Shown: one piece after another, positions 63,443-64,000 of the stretch | How the letters are laid out: the number at the start of each line of letters is the position of its first letter | Position numbering within the stretch: the first letter of the stretch is position 1 | DNA from: CAVRTJ01 sp964507185 | GTDB taxonomy: Bacteria > Acidobacteriota > UBA4820 > DSQY01 | Reading direction: 5' to 3' | DNA length: 64,000 bases | Assembly (NCBI GenBank): GCA_964507185.1 | Contig: CAZDOY010000013.1 | Location: forward strand, 1-64,000 | The notes under the pieces: generated by a model | Databases searched by the model: none | Told to the model about the DNA's origin: nothing | What the model saw: only the letters and a program-made list of their open reading frames with translations | Program-made: the position numbers and the translations under genes

Positions 63443-64000
63443 CTAAAAGCCCGCCTTCCCTCTTTCACGGACCTCGTCGGCCGGCCCGATACCACAGGCC
63501 AACCTGTCGGCTGGCTCCATCAGGAGCTTCGCGCCGTCGTCCCTCCAGGCGTTGCCGTGCATGCACGCCAGCGTAGACGGCTTCGCGGCCGCCAGCTTCT
63601 CCAGCATCGCGCGCGCGTTCTTCGTGTGCGACAAATAGTCCATCCGGACGCGGAACGCCTCGCTCGGGCCAAGGATGTCCGACTCGGTCATCGGAGGAGT
63701 ATCCGAGCCGCCCTGCGTGAACAGGTCCCCGCACAGGAGCGTGGAGGCCTTCTCGTCCATCATGAAGCCGCATTCCCACGCGTGGGGCAGGTGCGGCGTG
63801 TCGAACCAGCGCACGCTGCGCCCGCCGAGCGAGAGCGTTTCGCCCTCGGCCAGGGCGCGGGGCGCCCGGTCGGCCATGTCGCCGATGGAGATCATCGCCG
63901 CCACGTTCCCGCACACCGGCACGGCCTTCGGAGCGACGCCGAGCCATTCGTTGAGCGCCCCGCACTCGTCTGCTTGGACGTGTGAGAAGGCAAGGTAGCG
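63443..64000 (-). CDS. metallo-beta-lactamase-fold protein, flavodiiron/ODP-like, N-terminus outside window
   Basis: Open to the window edge on the - strand; 185 residues visible. The frame continues upstream of the GTG at 63922 with FSHVQADECGAL, the counterpart of the H-x-E-x-D metal-binding motif of flavodiiron and oxygen-binding diiron (ODP) proteins. The later LPHAWECGFMMDEKASTLLCGDLF supplies the next His and Asp ligands and CMHGNAW the last His. The visible H-x-x-A-D-E variant has Gln for the usual Glu, as in some members. Probably binds O2 or NO at a diiron site. No flavodoxin domain follows, so this is the stand-alone type. Confidence 0.85.
   Translation of the reverse strand, partial: RYLAFSHVQADECGALNEWLGVAPKAVPVCGNVAAMISIGDMADRAPRALAEGETLSLGGRSVRWFDTPHLPHAWECGFMMDEKASTLLCGDLFTQGGSDTPPMTESDILGPSEAFRVRMDYLSHTKNARAMLEKLAAAKPSTLACMHGNAWRDDGAKLLMEPADRLACGIGPADEVRERGKAGF

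Overview
This window comes from a GC-rich, Gram-negative bacterium that lives at least partly anaerobically. The Gram-negative envelope is shown by a TolC/RND copper efflux set, an ExbD/TolR-type and a TonB-type protein, a RodZ-like protein and a class A penicillin-binding protein. The anaerobic side is shown by a full-length pyruvate:ferredoxin oxidoreductase, a flavodiiron-like metallo-beta-lactamase fold protein and a radical SAM enzyme of the AmmeMemoRadiSam type. The 100-base run of N at 3646-3745 shows that this is draft or metagenome-derived sequence. The phylum cannot be fixed from sequence alone. The HEAT-like proteins next to a RodZ-like gene and the receiver protein with a long repeat tail lean towards Acidobacteriota or a deltaproteobacterial lineage, but that is a guess.

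Layout. Positions 1-9615 are a copper/heavy-metal resistance block on the + strand: TolC-type outer-membrane protein (5' end outside the window), CusB-like adaptor with its own metal-binding domains, CusA-like RND pump (interrupted by the assembly gap), a Cu(+)-type P1B ATPase with five N-terminal metal-binding modules, a diheme cytochrome c, a small secreted protein, and after a terminator a free-standing YHS-like mini-protein. Positions 9702-12086 (-) hold psd, pssA and a catalytically degenerate aspartate-semialdehyde-dehydrogenase homologue, tightly coupled. Positions 12335-16895 (+) are a classical yceD-rpmF-plsX-fabH-fabD-fabG operon with a recognisable promoter and terminator, followed by a convergent tRNA-Leu(CAA) with its own strong promoter.

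Positions 17202-28633 (-) contain a PP2C phosphatase and DnaJ/TPR pair, an overlapping trio of HEAT-like protein A, RodZ-like protein and HEAT-like protein B, adenosine deaminase, a small membrane protein and valS. Upstream of a clear terminator is a three-gene unit of two mini CheW-like proteins and a 704-residue receiver protein. That receiver protein ends in about fourteen consecutive 12-residue repeats, the most unusual structure seen here. Positions 28863-36344 (+) carry nifJ with a dihydroorotate-dehydrogenase-like partner, pepT, a YgjP-like metalloprotease and a double-CDGSH iron-sulfur protein.

Positions 36452-42263 hold two convergent alpha/beta hydrolases, a possible 23-residue leader peptide, and a rsmB-fmt-def-cNMP/TPR operon on the - strand. 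Positions 42667-52059 contain agmatinase, a dolichol-phosphate-mannose-synthase-like glycosyltransferase, a probably frameshifted small membrane gene, a receiver domain, a DEDDh exonuclease coupled to an orphan FabD-like acyltransferase, a cNMP-binding protein coupled to PBP1A, the radical SAM protein, and ExbD/TonB proteins without ExbB. The last part is transport and carbon metabolism: two APC permeases (one with a universal-stress-like tail), an MFS exporter, an ANKH/MATE-like membrane protein, a GapN-like aldehyde dehydrogenase, a short GT35 glucan phosphorylase, a DUF1059 mini-protein and a truncated MBL-fold protein. Intergenic regions at about 52140 and 57255 share a short repeat in opposite orientation. 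No CRISPR array, insertion sequence, integrase or phage gene was seen.
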